DNA of 49,219 nt, from NCBI GenBank assembly GCA_023416855.1, contig JAEZGU010000252.1, positions 1 to 49,219 of the forward strand, written 5' to 3'. The stretch is from Bacillota bacterium. Lineage in GTDB: Bacteria; Bacillota; Clostridia; Tissierellales; Sedimentibacteraceae. A model generated the notes under the pieces. The model saw only the letters and a program-made list of their open reading frames with translations, searched no databases and was not told the origin of the DNA. This document shows, in pieces, positions 7,377 to 16,455 of the stretch (position 1 is the first letter of the stretch; each line of letters opens with the position of its first letter). Position numbers and translations under genes: made by a program.

Positions 7377-9836
7377 CTATTCTTCTTCTGTTTCTTCTAT
7401 ATCTTCCTCTGTAAAAATTTTCGCAATGGATGCAACTTTATCATCATTGTTTAATCTCATTGCAATTACTCCTTGAGTATCTCTACCCATTATAGAAATA
7501 CCTTTTGCATGCATTCTTATTATTGTACCGTTAATGCTTAAAAGCATTATATCATCTTCTTTTTCAACTATTAATGATCCAACAATACGTCCGGTCTTTT
7601 CATTAATATTATGAGCTTTCATACCTTTTCCGCCTCTGTTTTGGCATCTGTACTCTGATGAAACAGTTATTTTTGCATAACCATTTTCTGTTACGGTTAA
7701 TATATATTTATTTTCTTCACTTTCCTTTATAATGCTCATTGAAACAAGTTCATCACCCTCAGATGTTGTTATTGCCTTAACACCCATAGTGTTTCTACCC
7801 ATTTCTCTCACATCATTTTCATTAAATCTTATTCCTTTACCATTTTTAGTTACAATGAATACATCTTTTGTGCCATCTGTTTTATTTACGCTTATAAGCT
7901 CATCATCATCTGCTATTTTAATTGCAACAAGACCAGTCTTTCTTGATGTATCAAATTCTGTAAGCTTAGTTTTCTTAATGATACCTTTCTTTGTTGCAAA
8001 AATTAAGTATTCATCATCATTGTAATCTCGGATTGGAATAATAGATCTAATTTTCTCATCAGTATCAATATTTATTAAATTAATAGCTGCTGTTCCCTTT
8101 GCTTGGCGTCTTGCTTCAGGTACTTCATAAGCTTTTATTCTATACATCTTACCTTTATTTGTCAAAAATAATAAATAATCATGGGTAGAAGTAATAAATA
8201 GATCTTTTACAAAGTCTTCATCTCTTGTAGTAAGTGCTGTTATGCGTTTTCCACCTCTGTTTTGTGCTTTATAAGTATCTTCAGGTAATCTTTTAATATA
8301 TCCGAAATTAGTAAGTGTAATAGCAACATTTTCTTCTTCAATTAAATCCTCTATTCCTATTTCACCTTCATCTGCCTTAATTTCAGTTCTTCTCTCGTCA
8401 TAGAAGTTATTCTTTATTTCTTTTAATTCGTCTTTTACTATTTGATCAACCAAATAAGGATTTGCTAGTATTTCTTTAAATTTATTGATCATTTTTAATA
8501 GCTCTTCATATTCAGCATCTAATTTCTCTCTTTCCAGTCCTTGCAAACGTCTTAATCTCATATCTACAATTGCTCTGGCTTGAATATCAGATAAATTAAA
8601 TGCATCCATTAATTTTTGTTCAGCATCATCATATGAAGCTCTAATTATTCTTATTACTTCGTCAATATTATCTATGGCAATTCTTAATCCTTCAACAATA
8701 TGAGCTCTTGCTTCAGCTTTATTTAAATCATACTGAGTTCTTCTTACTACAATTTCTCTTTGATGCTCTACATAATAATGAATCATATCCTTAAGATTTA
8801 AAACCTTAGGTTCATTATTTACTAAAGCTATCATAATAATACTAAAATTATCCTGCAATTGAGTATGTTTGTATAAATTGTTAAGTACAATATTTGGATT
8901 GAAATCTCTTTTTATTTCAATAACAATCCTCATACCTGTTCTATCACTTTCATCTCTTAAGTCAGAAATTCCATCTATTCTTTTATCCTTGACAAGTTCA
9001 GCTATTTTTTCAATCAAACGTGCTTTGTTTACTATATAAGGAATTTCAGAAACAATTATTCTGCTTCTGTTGTTTTTCATTTCTTCTATTTCAACTTTAG
9101 ATTTAACCTTTACAAAGCCTCTACCTGTTAGATAAGCATTTTTAATATTGTCTTTTCCTTCAATTATTGCACCTGTTGGAAAATCAGGTCCCTTTATATA
9201 CTTCATTAAACCAGGAACATCAATATCAGGGTTGTCAATATAGGCAATTGTACCGTTTATAATCTCTCCTAAGTTATGCGGTGGAATAGAGCTTGCCATA
9301 CCAACAGCAATACCTTGAGAACCATTAACCAATAAATTAGGAAAACGACTTGGTAAAACTACTGGTTCTTTTAACGTTTCATCAAAGTTAGGTCTAAAAT
9401 CTACAGTATCTTTATTAAAATCTCTTAATAATTCCATTGCCATTTTTGACATACGTGCTTCTGTATAACGCATTGCTGCAGCTGCATCACCATCTACAGA
9501 ACCAAAGTTTCCATGACCATCAATTAATGGATATCTCATAGAGAAACCTTGAGCCAATCTAACCATTGCGTCATATACTGCTGTATCACCGTGAGGATGG
9601 TACTTACCAAGAACATCTCCAACTATACGGGCACTTTTTTTATGTGGCTTATCCGGAGTTAATCCAAGTTCATTTGCAGAATAAAGAATTCTTCTATGAA
9701 CAGGCTTTAATCCATCTCTTACATCCGGTAGCGCTCTTGATACTATAACCGTCATAGCATAATCTAAATATGATTTTCTCATTTCCTCGGTTATATTTGT
9801 ATCTATAATTTGACTTTTGTTTTCAATTTCGCTCAT
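7377..9836 (-). CDS. gyrA: DNA gyrase subunit A
   Basis: An 819-aa type IIA topoisomerase A subunit that, with GyrB, introduces negative supercoils using ATP. The catalytic Tyr is Y124 in AAMRYTEARMSK. The quinolone-resistance region is PHGDTAVYDAMVRLAQ (81-96), with Thr85 and Asp89 at the two main resistance positions. The C-terminal beta-pinwheel contains the GyrA-box QNRGGKR and a second QNRGGKG; the box separates gyrase from topoisomerase IV. The protein ends in an acidic tail (EEDIEETEEE). ATG 9836 has GAGGT upstream and lies 12 bp after gyrB. The gene runs directly into the sigma-regulatory genes. Confidence 0.98.
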   Translation of the reverse strand: MSEIENKSQIIDTNITEEMRKSYLDYAMTVIVSRALPDVRDGLKPVHRRILYSANELGLTPDKPHKKSARIVGDVLGKYHPHGDTAVYDAMVRLAQGFSMRYPLIDGHGNFGSVDGDAAAAMRYTEARMSKMAMELLRDFNKDTVDFRPNFDETLKEPVVLPSRFPNLLVNGSQGIAVGMASSIPPHNLGEIINGTIAYIDNPDIDVPGLMKYIKGPDFPTGAIIEGKDNIKNAYLTGRGFVKVKSKVEIEEMKNNRSRIIVSEIPYIVNKARLIEKIAELVKDKRIDGISDLRDESDRTGMRIVIEIKRDFNPNIVLNNLYKHTQLQDNFSIIMIALVNNEPKVLNLKDMIHYYVEHQREIVVRRTQYDLNKAEARAHIVEGLRIAIDNIDEVIRIIRASYDDAEQKLMDAFNLSDIQARAIVDMRLRRLQGLEREKLDAEYEELLKMINKFKEILANPYLVDQIVKDELKEIKNNFYDERRTEIKADEGEIGIEDLIEEENVAITLTNFGYIKRLPEDTYKAQNRGGKRITALTTRDEDFVKDLFITSTHDYLLFLTNKGKMYRIKAYEVPEARRQAKGTAAINLINIDTDEKIRSIIPIRDYNDDEYLIFATKKGIIKKTKLTEFDTSRKTGLVAIKIADDDELISVNKTDGTKDVFIVTKNGKGIRFNENDVREMGRNTMGVKAITTSEGDELVSMSIIKESEENKYILTVTENGYAKITVSSEYRCQNRGGKGMKAHNINEKTGRIVGSLIVEKEDDIMLLSINGTIIRMHAKGISIMGRDTQGVIAMRLNNDDKVASIAKIFTEEDIEETEEE

Positions 9837-9848
9837 TTATAACCTCAT

Positions 9849-11759
9849 CTATATATCTAAATTCTTAACATATCTTGCATTTTCTTCTATAAATTCTTTT
9901 CGTGGTGCTACTTTGTCTCCCATAAGTATGCTGAATGTTTCATCTGCTAACATTGCATCATCTTCATTAATTCTTAGTAAAATTCTACTTTCAGGATTCA
10001 TAGTAGTTTCCCAAAGCTGCTCAGGATCCATTTCTCCAAGACCTTTATATCTTTGAATTTCTACTTTATTATCTCTTCCTATTTCCTCTAAAACATTGTT
10101 TAATTCTGCATCACTATATACATATTGTTCAAATTTACCTTTTTTAATTCTATATAAAGGCGGTTGAGCTGCATACACATGTCCACCTGTTATTAATTCT
10201 TTCATATATCTATAAAAGAATGTAAGTAATAATGTCCTAATATGAGCACCGTCAACATCCGCATCTGTCATTATAATTATTTTATAATACCTAAGTTTAG
10301 ATATATCAAAATCTTCACCTATACCCGTACCAAAAGCAGTGATCATATTTTTTATTTCTTCAGAATTTAATATTTTGTCAATTCTAGATTTTTCTACATT
10401 TAATATTTTTCCCCTAAGTGGAAGAATTGCTTGGAATCTTCTATCTCTTCCTTCCTTAGCAGAACCACCTGCTGAATTACCTTCAACTATGCAAATTTCA
10501 CATAATTTTGGATCTTTTTCAGAACAATCTGCCAATTTTCCGGGAAGTGCCATACTATCTAAAGCACCTTTTCTTCTTGCTAAATCTCTTGCTTTTCTTG
10601 CAGCTTCTCTTGCTCTTGCAGATCTAAGCGATTTTTCAATAATTAATTTTGCTGTTTTAGGATTTTCTTCGCAAAAATTACTTAATGCTTCTCCTGTAAT
10701 ATTATCTACTATACCTCTTACTTCACTGTTTCCTAATTTTGTCTTAGTCTGTCCTTCAAATTGAGGATTAGGTATTTTTATTGATAAAATAGCAGTAATA
10801 CCTTCTCTTATATCTTCACCTGTTATTTGTACATCATTTTCTTTTAATAAATTACTTTTTTTTGCATAGTCATTAATAACACGAGTAAGAGCTGTTTTAA
10901 ATCCTACTAAATGTGTTCCACCTTCAATTGTATTTATATTATTAACAAATGAAAAAATATTTTCACTATAGGAATCAGTATATTGCATAGATAATTCTAC
11001 AATAACCTTTTCTTTTTTACCTTCAATATACACAATATCATTATGAAGGGCATCTTTTTTACTGTTTAAATATTCTACAAACTGTTTAATTCCACCTTCA
11101 TAATGGAATTCATCTTTAATATTATTTCTTTTATCTTCTAAGGTTATTTTAATGCCTTTATTTAAAAAGGCAAGCTCTCTCATACGATGCTTTAAGATTG
11201 TATAATTAAAATCAATAGTATCAAATATAGTTGAATCAGGTAAAAATGTTATTGTAGTTCCTGAATTTTTTGTTTCTCCTACATATTCAACTTCAGTTTT
11301 TGCTATACCTCTTTCAAAGGATTGCTTGTATGTCTTACCATTCCAATTAACCTTAGCTGTTAAGAAATCAGATAATGCATTAACACAAGAAACACCTACT
11401 CCATGAAGACCTCCAGATACTTTGTATGCATCATTATCAAATTTTCCACCTGCATGAAGAACAGTTAAAACAGTTTCTAATGTAGATTTTCCGGTTTTTT
11501 TATTTTTTTCAATAGGGATTCCCCTACCATTATCTATAACCTCTATAGAATTATCTTCATTAATTGTAACATTAATTGTATCACAGTAACCTGCCAAAGC
11601 CTCATCTATACTGTTATCTACAACTTCATAAACTAATTGGTGCAAACCTCTTTCTCCAGTGGAGCCTATATACATACCCGGTCTTTTTCTAACCGGTTCC
11701 AAACCCTCCAAAACCTGTATTTGCTCAGCACCATAATGATTATTTTTATTATCCGCCAT
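9849..11759 (-). CDS. gyrB: DNA gyrase subunit B
   Basis: A 636-aa ATPase subunit of gyrase. Visible features in order are GLEPVRKRPGMYIGST (N-terminal GHKL ATPase), the ATP-lid segment GGLHGVGVSCVNALS, GQTKTKLGN (ATP-contact lysine), the Toprim motif EGNSAGGSAKEGRDRRF (about residue 420) and DADVDGAHI (about 500), and the C-terminal YKGLGEMDPEQLWETTM. Length matches bacterial GyrB without the proteobacterial insertion. ATG 11759 follows AGAGGAGA. It lies 11 bp after recF and 12 bp before gyrA in a tight cluster. Confidence 0.98.
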   Translation of the reverse strand: MADNKNNHYGAEQIQVLEGLEPVRKRPGMYIGSTGERGLHQLVYEVVDNSIDEALAGYCDTINVTINEDNSIEVIDNGRGIPIEKNKKTGKSTLETVLTVLHAGGKFDNDAYKVSGGLHGVGVSCVNALSDFLTAKVNWNGKTYKQSFERGIAKTEVEYVGETKNSGTTITFLPDSTIFDTIDFNYTILKHRMRELAFLNKGIKITLEDKRNNIKDEFHYEGGIKQFVEYLNSKKDALHNDIVYIEGKKEKVIVELSMQYTDSYSENIFSFVNNINTIEGGTHLVGFKTALTRVINDYAKKSNLLKENDVQITGEDIREGITAILSIKIPNPQFEGQTKTKLGNSEVRGIVDNITGEALSNFCEENPKTAKLIIEKSLRSARAREAARKARDLARRKGALDSMALPGKLADCSEKDPKLCEICIVEGNSAGGSAKEGRDRRFQAILPLRGKILNVEKSRIDKILNSEEIKNMITAFGTGIGEDFDISKLRYYKIIIMTDADVDGAHIRTLLLTFFYRYMKELITGGHVYAAQPPLYRIKKGKFEQYVYSDAELNNVLEEIGRDNKVEIQRYKGLGEMDPEQLWETTMNPESRILLRINEDDAMLADETFSILMGDKVAPRKEFIEENARYVKNLDI

Positions 11760-11770
11760 TTATTTCTCCT

Positions 11771-12892
11771 CTAATTAGTAATGTTGCCTATAATTCCTTC
11801 GTTTATATAAAATTTTTTCTTATTATAATTCTTTGTCAATACATTCAGATCATGATCATCTGTAGTAGTTATAACAGTTTGAATTCCTTGAATATATTTA
11901 ATTAGATATCCTTTTCTTTTATTATCTAACTCAGATAGCACATCATCTAATAGTAAAATTGGATATTCGCCTGTTTCTTCCTTAATAATTTCTATTTCAG
12001 CAAGCTTTATAGCTAATACAGCAGAACGTTGTTGACCTTGTGAACCAAAATACTTACTTTCCTTATTGTTGATTTTTATTATTATATCATCTTTATGGGG
12101 ACCATATAAAGTTGTCTTATATTGAATTTCATTATTTAAATTAGAGCTTATTTTTTCTGCAAAATATTTTTTTATTTCATTTTTATCAATATTATCTAAA
12201 TTTGCTGAATTACAATAATAATTTATATCAAGATTTTCTTTGTTTCCTGAAATATCCTCATATATATCGACTGCATATTTTTTTAATTTATCTATGTATT
12301 CATTTCTATAAAGTATAATTTCAGTACCTATATTAACTAAATAGTCATTCCAAATATTAATAATATCTTTATTATCAGGCTTTGTACAGTAATTTTTTAA
12401 AATCATATTTCTCTCTGTACAAATTTTTTTGTAATTACTAAGTAAATATTTATATTTTGGTTTTATTTGAGATAAAGAGATATTCATAAATTTACGTCTT
12501 TCAATGGGACTCCCTTTAATAATTTTCATATCATCGGGAGTAAAAATTACATTGTTTAAAATTCCTATCATCTCAGACGTTTTATCTAATTTTACACCAT
12601 TTAATAAAACTATTTTTCTTTTATTTTTTTCTAATAATAATTCTATTTTTTTATTATAATTATTTTTATTTAACAAAATTTCAATAGAACTTTTATTTTC
12701 ACAAAAATTTATAAGCTCATTTTCACTATTAAGTCTAAATGTCCTTCCTATTGAAGCAAGATAAATAGATTCCATTAAATTTGTTTTTCCTTGACCATTG
12801 TCCCCAACAAAAATATTTAAGGAATCATTTAATTCAATATTTGCTTCTTTGAAATTTCTGTAATTTTTTATTTTTATATTTTATACTATCAT
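11771..12892 (-). CDS. recF: DNA replication and repair protein RecF, with an in-frame TAA at codon 4
   Basis: RecF is an SMC-like ATPase that helps load RecA at gaps. The frame ending at 11771 contains GSQGQQRSAVLAIKLAEIE (signature region) and LLLDDVLSELD (Walker B). The Walker A motif GDNGQGKTNL lies just upstream of the first in-frame ATG (12773-12775) and is still in frame. Reading back, the frame continues to ATG at 12890-12892, which overlaps the TGA of the preceding S4 gene (ATGA). Codons 1-4 from that ATG are ATG ATA GTA TAA, with the stop at 12881-12883. A full product would be 373 aa, the normal RecF size. Starting at 12775 would give 334 aa without Walker A. The TAA is either a sequencing error, a real nonsense mutation (TAT or TAC to TAA), or is bypassed by an unusual start such as ATA/ATT. 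Confidence 0.8.
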
Positions 12893-13107
12893 TTTTCCTC
12901 TATTGAAATGATATACTTTTCATTGTTGAATTCAACAATATCTCCGTCTCTAATCTTTTTGCCTCTCTGTAAAACTACTTCATTATTTACTTTTACTAAG
13001 CCATCAAGTATTACATTTTTAGCCATACCTCCACCTTCAACAGCATTAGTATATTTTAATAATTGATCAAGCTTTATAAATTCAGTGTTTATTATTACTT
13101 TTTCCAT
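12889..13107 (-). CDS. S4-domain RNA-binding protein (YaaA/RlbA type)
   Basis: A 72-aa S4-domain protein always found between dnaN and recF in Firmicutes. The S4 fold is visible as IKLDQLLKYTNAVEGGGMAK and VKVNNEVVLQRGKKIRDGDIVEF. YaaA-type proteins bind RNA and have been linked to ribosome assembly; the exact job here is not shown by the sequence. ATG 13107 follows AGAGGTAT. Its stop overlaps the original recF ATG by four bases (ATGA), a sign of translational coupling. Confidence 0.88.
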   Translation of the reverse strand: MEKVIINTEFIKLDQLLKYTNAVEGGGMAKNVILDGLVKVNNEVVLQRGKKIRDGDIVEFNNEKYIISIEEK

Positions 13108-13147
13108 ATATACCTCTTTATTATGTTCGGAACAACACAGTGGTTGC

Positions 13148-13169
13148 GGAATTGCACAGGGGCAATTCC
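13148..13169 (-). repeat. Perfect 8-bp hairpin just after the dnaN stop
   Basis: GGAATTGC (13148-13155) and GCAATTCC (13162-13169) form a perfect inverted repeat with a 6-base loop, one base from the dnaN stop. No T-run follows on the minus strand, so it is unlikely to be a plain intrinsic terminator. It may stabilise or process the transcript between dnaN and the S4 gene. Confidence 0.6.
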
Positions 13170-14285
13170 CTACGATATTCTTACTGGCAATACCATGTAA
13201 ATATAATCACTCTGCTCTTCTTTATCTTCAATTATTTGCTTCATAAAACAAGGATTATTTTTACCTATTAAATTTAAACTAACTTGTTCACTTTCTATAA
13301 CTTTTAAGAAATCCATCAAATATTTAGAATTAAATCCTATTTTTATATCTTCACCTTTTTTTTCAATTGGTACATTTTCTTCTACATTTCCAAATTCAGA
13401 GGCAGAATTTATTTGCATATTATTTTCTTTTATATCAAGTATTACTAAATTATTTTTATCATCTTTTGCTAATAATGATGCTCTTTCAATACTATCTCTT
13501 ATATCATAAGTTTCAACTGTAACTTCTGTTACATAATTATCTTTTATTATTCCCTCATAATCAATAAATTTACCCTCTAATAAATTAGAAATAATAATTG
13601 TATTATCTATTTTAAAAGAAATATGGCTATCAGATACTATTATTTCTAAATGTTCTGTATCTTCTTCAATTATTCTTAGAATTTCTAATAATGTTTTGGA
13701 AGGAACTATTGCAGTTAGTTCACCGCTATAATCAATTTTATGTTTCTTAACAGCCATTCTATATCCATCAAGAGCAACAAATGTACAAACATTATTATTT
13801 ATTTCAATTAGGCATCCGGTAAAAATAGGTTTAATATTATCTTGAGCTGCTGCAAAATAAGTATACTTTATTAAATCTCTAAGTATTTCAGGATTTATTT
13901 TAAATCCATTACCTTCATTATTAAATGTATTATTAGGATATTCTTCAGAAGAATTTCCTAATATATTTATTTCCGAATTTAAACATTTAATTTCCATATT
14001 ATTATTTTCAGTAGTTTCAATATGAACATAAGAATTAGATGGAAGCTTTCTAATAAAATCTCCTATTAGCTTAGCATGAACAACAATTGAACCCTCTTCC
14101 TCTATTTCACAGGGAGAATATGTTTTAATACCTAATTCTAAATCTGTTGCTGTAAGAATAAGCATGTTATTTTTAGCTTCTATAAGTATTCCTGATAAAA
14201 TAGGTAGTGGAGTTCTTGAAGATACTGCTTTTTGTACTATATTGATACTTTTATTTAGTTCATTTTGATTTACTTTTATTTTCAT
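13170..14285 (-). CDS. dnaN: DNA polymerase III sliding clamp, beta subunit
   Basis: A 371-aa beta clamp with three repeated domains that encircles DNA and holds polymerase III. Recognisable segments are MKIKVNQNELNKSINIVQKA at the start, PLPILSGILIEA, FVALDGYRMAVKK in the central domain and the C-terminal YMVLPVRIS. ATG at 14285 is chosen over the in-frame ATG at 14312 because AAGGAG lies 6 bases before it. It is separated from dnaA by about 240 bp that hold DnaA-box-like sites. Confidence 0.97.
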   Translation of the reverse strand: MKIKVNQNELNKSINIVQKAVSSRTPLPILSGILIEAKNNMLILTATDLELGIKTYSPCEIEEEGSIVVHAKLIGDFIRKLPSNSYVHIETTENNNMEIKCLNSEINILGNSSEEYPNNTFNNEGNGFKINPEILRDLIKYTYFAAAQDNIKPIFTGCLIEINNNVCTFVALDGYRMAVKKHKIDYSGELTAIVPSKTLLEILRIIEEDTEHLEIIVSDSHISFKIDNTIIISNLLEGKFIDYEGIIKDNYVTEVTVETYDIRDSIERASLLAKDDKNNLVILDIKENNMQINSASEFGNVEENVPIEKKGEDIKIGFNSKYLMDFLKVIESEQVSLNLIGKNNPCFMKQIIEDKEEQSDYIYMVLPVRIS

Positions 14286-14524
14286 TAGCGACTCCTTTTT
14301 AAAAATGTGCACAACTGATAGTTGTGATTTTCTAGTAGAAATATATTAAATAATTTATTAGTAATATTAGTAGAGTATGTTAATTTGTTGAAAACTACTT
14401 TTATCCTTGAATTGTTAATGAATAAAATAAATAATAGCTGTTGATAGAAAATTAATTGTTAAGGCTAGAAAATAAAAATTATATTATTATCAACATTAAT
14501 AAACACTTTATGCACATACTCATC
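14286..14524. other. dnaA-dnaN intergenic region with DnaA-box-like sites (possible part of a bipartite origin)
   Basis: This AT-rich 239-bp stretch holds TTATGCACA (14508-14516), a perfect match to the DnaA-box pattern TTATNCACA. It also holds TTATCAACA (14487-14495) and the inverted TGTTGATAG near 14441, each one mismatch or more from consensus. In Firmicutes DnaA-box clusters often flank dnaA on both sides. It must also contain the dnaN promoter, which I cannot place with confidence. Confidence 0.5.
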
Positions 14525-15856
14525 TTAATTGTTTAGCATAGAAATTAAATCATCTACACTTTTCTTTATTTCTTGGCTGTTTTCTATATCTTCTTCTACT
14601 TTATTATAAGCATGAAGAACTGTAGAATGGTCTCTACCTCCAAATTCTTCTCCTAATTTAGGAAGTGATAAATCAGTCAGTTTTCTACCTATATACATAG
14701 CAATTTGTCTTGGGTATGCAATATTTTTGGTCTTCTTTTTAGAAACTAAATCTTCTATTGAAATACTATAATAATTTGCAATAACTTCCTTAATATCATT
14801 AATAGTTATTTTTTTATTGTTAGAAATTAAATGTTTTAAAGCTTCTTGAGCTAATTCTAAGTTAACTTCCTTTTTATTAGTTAATGAAGCATATGCATAA
14901 ATTCTAATAAGAGCTCCTTCAAGCTTTCTTATATTTGATTGAATATTTTGTGCTATATATGATATTACATCGTCAGGAACATTATAATTTTCAGCTTCTG
15001 CTTTTTTTCTTAAAATTGCAATTCTTGTTTCAAAATCAGGTGGTTGAATATCAGCAATTAGTCCCCACTCAAAACGAGAACGAAGACGATCTTCAAGTGT
15101 AGGAATTTCACTTGGAGGGTTGTCACTGGATACTATAATTTGCTTATTTGCTTCATGTAAAGCATTAAATGTATGGAAAAATTCCTCTTGAGTACTTTCT
15201 TTACCGGCAATAAACTGAATATCATCCACTAAAAGTACATCTGCTCTTCTATAAGTATTTCTAAAATCTTCATTTGTTCCATCCTTAATAGAATTAATAA
15301 GATCATTTGTAAATTTTTCAGAAGTAACATATAAAACAGATGCATCAGGGTTACTATCAAGTATGTAGTGACCGATTGCGTGCATTAAGTGAGTTTTGCC
15401 AAGTCCAACTCCCCCATATAAAAATAAAGGATTATAAGCGGTTGCCGGTGCTTCTGCAACAGCTAAGGAAGCAGCATGAGCAAAGCGGTTAGAATTTCCT
15501 ATAATGAAGTTATCAAATCTGTATTTAGGATTTAATTTTCTTCCTGTATTTATAGCATCAGTTTCTTCATTATTAAAAGAAGTATTTTTTTTATCTTCCT
15601 TATTTATATTTTCACCAGGAACGGTAAATATTAATTCTGTATCCTTTTTTAACACATAAGTAAATGCATTTTTAAGAAAATTATAATGTCTTTTTCTTAA
15701 GGTATTTTTTAAAAAATCATCTGCAGTTTCCAGATAAATTGTGTTATCCTTATATGCAACAATTTTAAGGGGTTTGAACCAAGTGTTAAAACTCACTTGA
15801 TTAGTGTCCTCTTTTACAATTTCAAGGACTTCATTCCATAAATCTTCAAAATTCAT
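14525..15856 (-). CDS. dnaA: Chromosomal replication initiator protein DnaA
   Basis: A 443-aa AAA+ initiator that binds DnaA boxes and opens the origin. Domain I (about residues 1-80) starts with LWNEVLEIVKE. A short linker of about 25 residues rich in Asn, Glu and Lys follows. The ATPase domain has Walker A GGVGLGKTHLMHA and Walker B LLVDDIQFIAGK, plus the arginine-finger region RLRSRFEWGL. Domain IV ends with the signature GGRDHSTVLHAYNKV. ATG 15856 follows CGGAGGATA. The upstream region contains DnaA boxes, so autoregulation is likely. Confidence 0.98.
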   Translation of the reverse strand: MNFEDLWNEVLEIVKEDTNQVSFNTWFKPLKIVAYKDNTIYLETADDFLKNTLRKRHYNFLKNAFTYVLKKDTELIFTVPGENINKEDKKNTSFNNEETDAINTGRKLNPKYRFDNFIIGNSNRFAHAASLAVAEAPATAYNPLFLYGGVGLGKTHLMHAIGHYILDSNPDASVLYVTSEKFTNDLINSIKDGTNEDFRNTYRRADVLLVDDIQFIAGKESTQEEFFHTFNALHEANKQIIVSSDNPPSEIPTLEDRLRSRFEWGLIADIQPPDFETRIAILRKKAEAENYNVPDDVISYIAQNIQSNIRKLEGALIRIYAYASLTNKKEVNLELAQEALKHLISNNKKITINDIKEVIANYYSISIEDLVSKKKTKNIAYPRQIAMYIGRKLTDLSLPKLGEEFGGRDHSTVLHAYNKVEEDIENSQEIKKSVDDLISMLNN

Positions 15857-15909
15857 ATTATCCTCCGGTTGTTGGTAAAAAAATTAACATTTTGTTTATA
15901 AATTAAGTT

Positions 15910-15939
15910 ATAATAGTTAAAAATGTATGATATAAACAA
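15910..15939 (-). promoter_or_regulatory. Candidate dnaA promoter
   Basis: On the minus strand TTGTTT (15939-15934) and TATTAT (15915-15910) are spaced by 18 bases, about 55 bases before the dnaA ATG. The -35 element is weak and the region is AT-rich, so chance matches are possible. A DnaA-box-like site overlaps its upstream edge. Confidence 0.4.
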
Positions 15940-16164
15940 TTGTTGATAAACTATATAAACAATTGCTAATATTGATTGAATGGTATTTTTAAAAAAGAAA
16001 TAACAAGTTGTCCATAATTTTATCAAAAACAAAAAGTTATCCACAGACACATAACATAATATCATTTTTTATCCACAATATCAATTTTATTTTTTTATTT
16101 TAAAAAATAATTGCAATATTTAAAAAAATATAGTATATTACAATAGTTATAATATTTTTGTATG

Positions 16165-16193
16165 TTGACATCAATATTTAAAAAGATTATAAT
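16165..16193 (+). promoter_or_regulatory. Promoter for rpmH-rnpA operon
   Basis: TTGACA (16165-16170) and TATAAT (16188-16193) are both perfect consensus with a 17-base spacer. Transcription should begin near 16200, about 57 bases before rpmH. Confidence 0.88.
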
Positions 16194-16256
16194 TTATAAA
16201 CGTGAAAATTTTAAGATATTGATATAGATATCTGTTATACAAGGAGGTGTTTCTGA

Positions 16257-16391
16257 ATGAAAAGAACTTATCAACCAAAAAGAAGACAGAGAAGCAGAGA
16301 ACATGGATTTCTAAAAAGAATGAGCACAAAGTCCGGAAGAAATGTTTTAAAAAGCAGAAGAGCAAAGGGTAGAAAAAGATTGTCAGCATAA
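16257..16391 (+). CDS. rpmH: 50S ribosomal protein L34
   Basis: A 44-aa, strongly basic protein starting MKRTYQPKRRQR and ending RRAKGRKRLSA, with the central EHGFLKRM. This is the full usual length of L34, a component of the large ribosomal subunit. ATG 16257 has AAGGAGGTG ideally placed. It lies directly behind a consensus promoter and next to the origin, so gene dosage is high in growing cells. Confidence 0.97.
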   Translation: MKRTYQPKRRQRSREHGFLKRMSTKSGRNVLKSRRAKGRKRLSA

Positions 16392-16412
16392 GGCCGCATT
16401 AGTGGCCTTTTA
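16390..16412 (+). terminator. Hairpin after rpmH (terminator or attenuator before rnpA)
   Basis: AAGGCC (16390-16395) pairs with GGCCTT (16404-16409) and is followed by a short T-rich run. It lies right at the rpmH stop. Partial termination here would give more L34 than RNase P protein, a known need, but the strength cannot be judged from sequence. Confidence 0.5.
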
Positions 16413-16455
16413 TTCCAATTATAATTAGGAATAAAAAGTAATTATAGGAAACGAT

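Larger units (their letters stand above)
15857..16256. other. oriC: Probable replication origin (oriC), dnaA-rpmH intergenic region
   Basis: A 400-bp, very AT-rich region between the divergent dnaA and rpmH genes. It has two perfect DnaA boxes TTATCCACA (16037-16045 and 16069-16077), a near match TTGTCCATA (16008-16016) and an inverted TGTTGATAA (15941-15949). An almost pure A/T stretch (about 16080-16160) next to the boxes is a candidate unwinding element. Gene direction flips here on both sides, as expected at an origin. The rpmH promoter lies at its right end. No open reading frame with coding character is visible. Confidence 0.8.

Noticed and set aside
10535..10548. ATTTTCCGGGAAGT inside gyrB, 12 of 14 bases like the Noc-binding sequence ATTTCCCGGGAAAT
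   Set aside because: The two mismatches break the central palindrome symmetry, the clostridial Noc site is unknown, and one such match in 49 kb of coding sequence can arise by chance.
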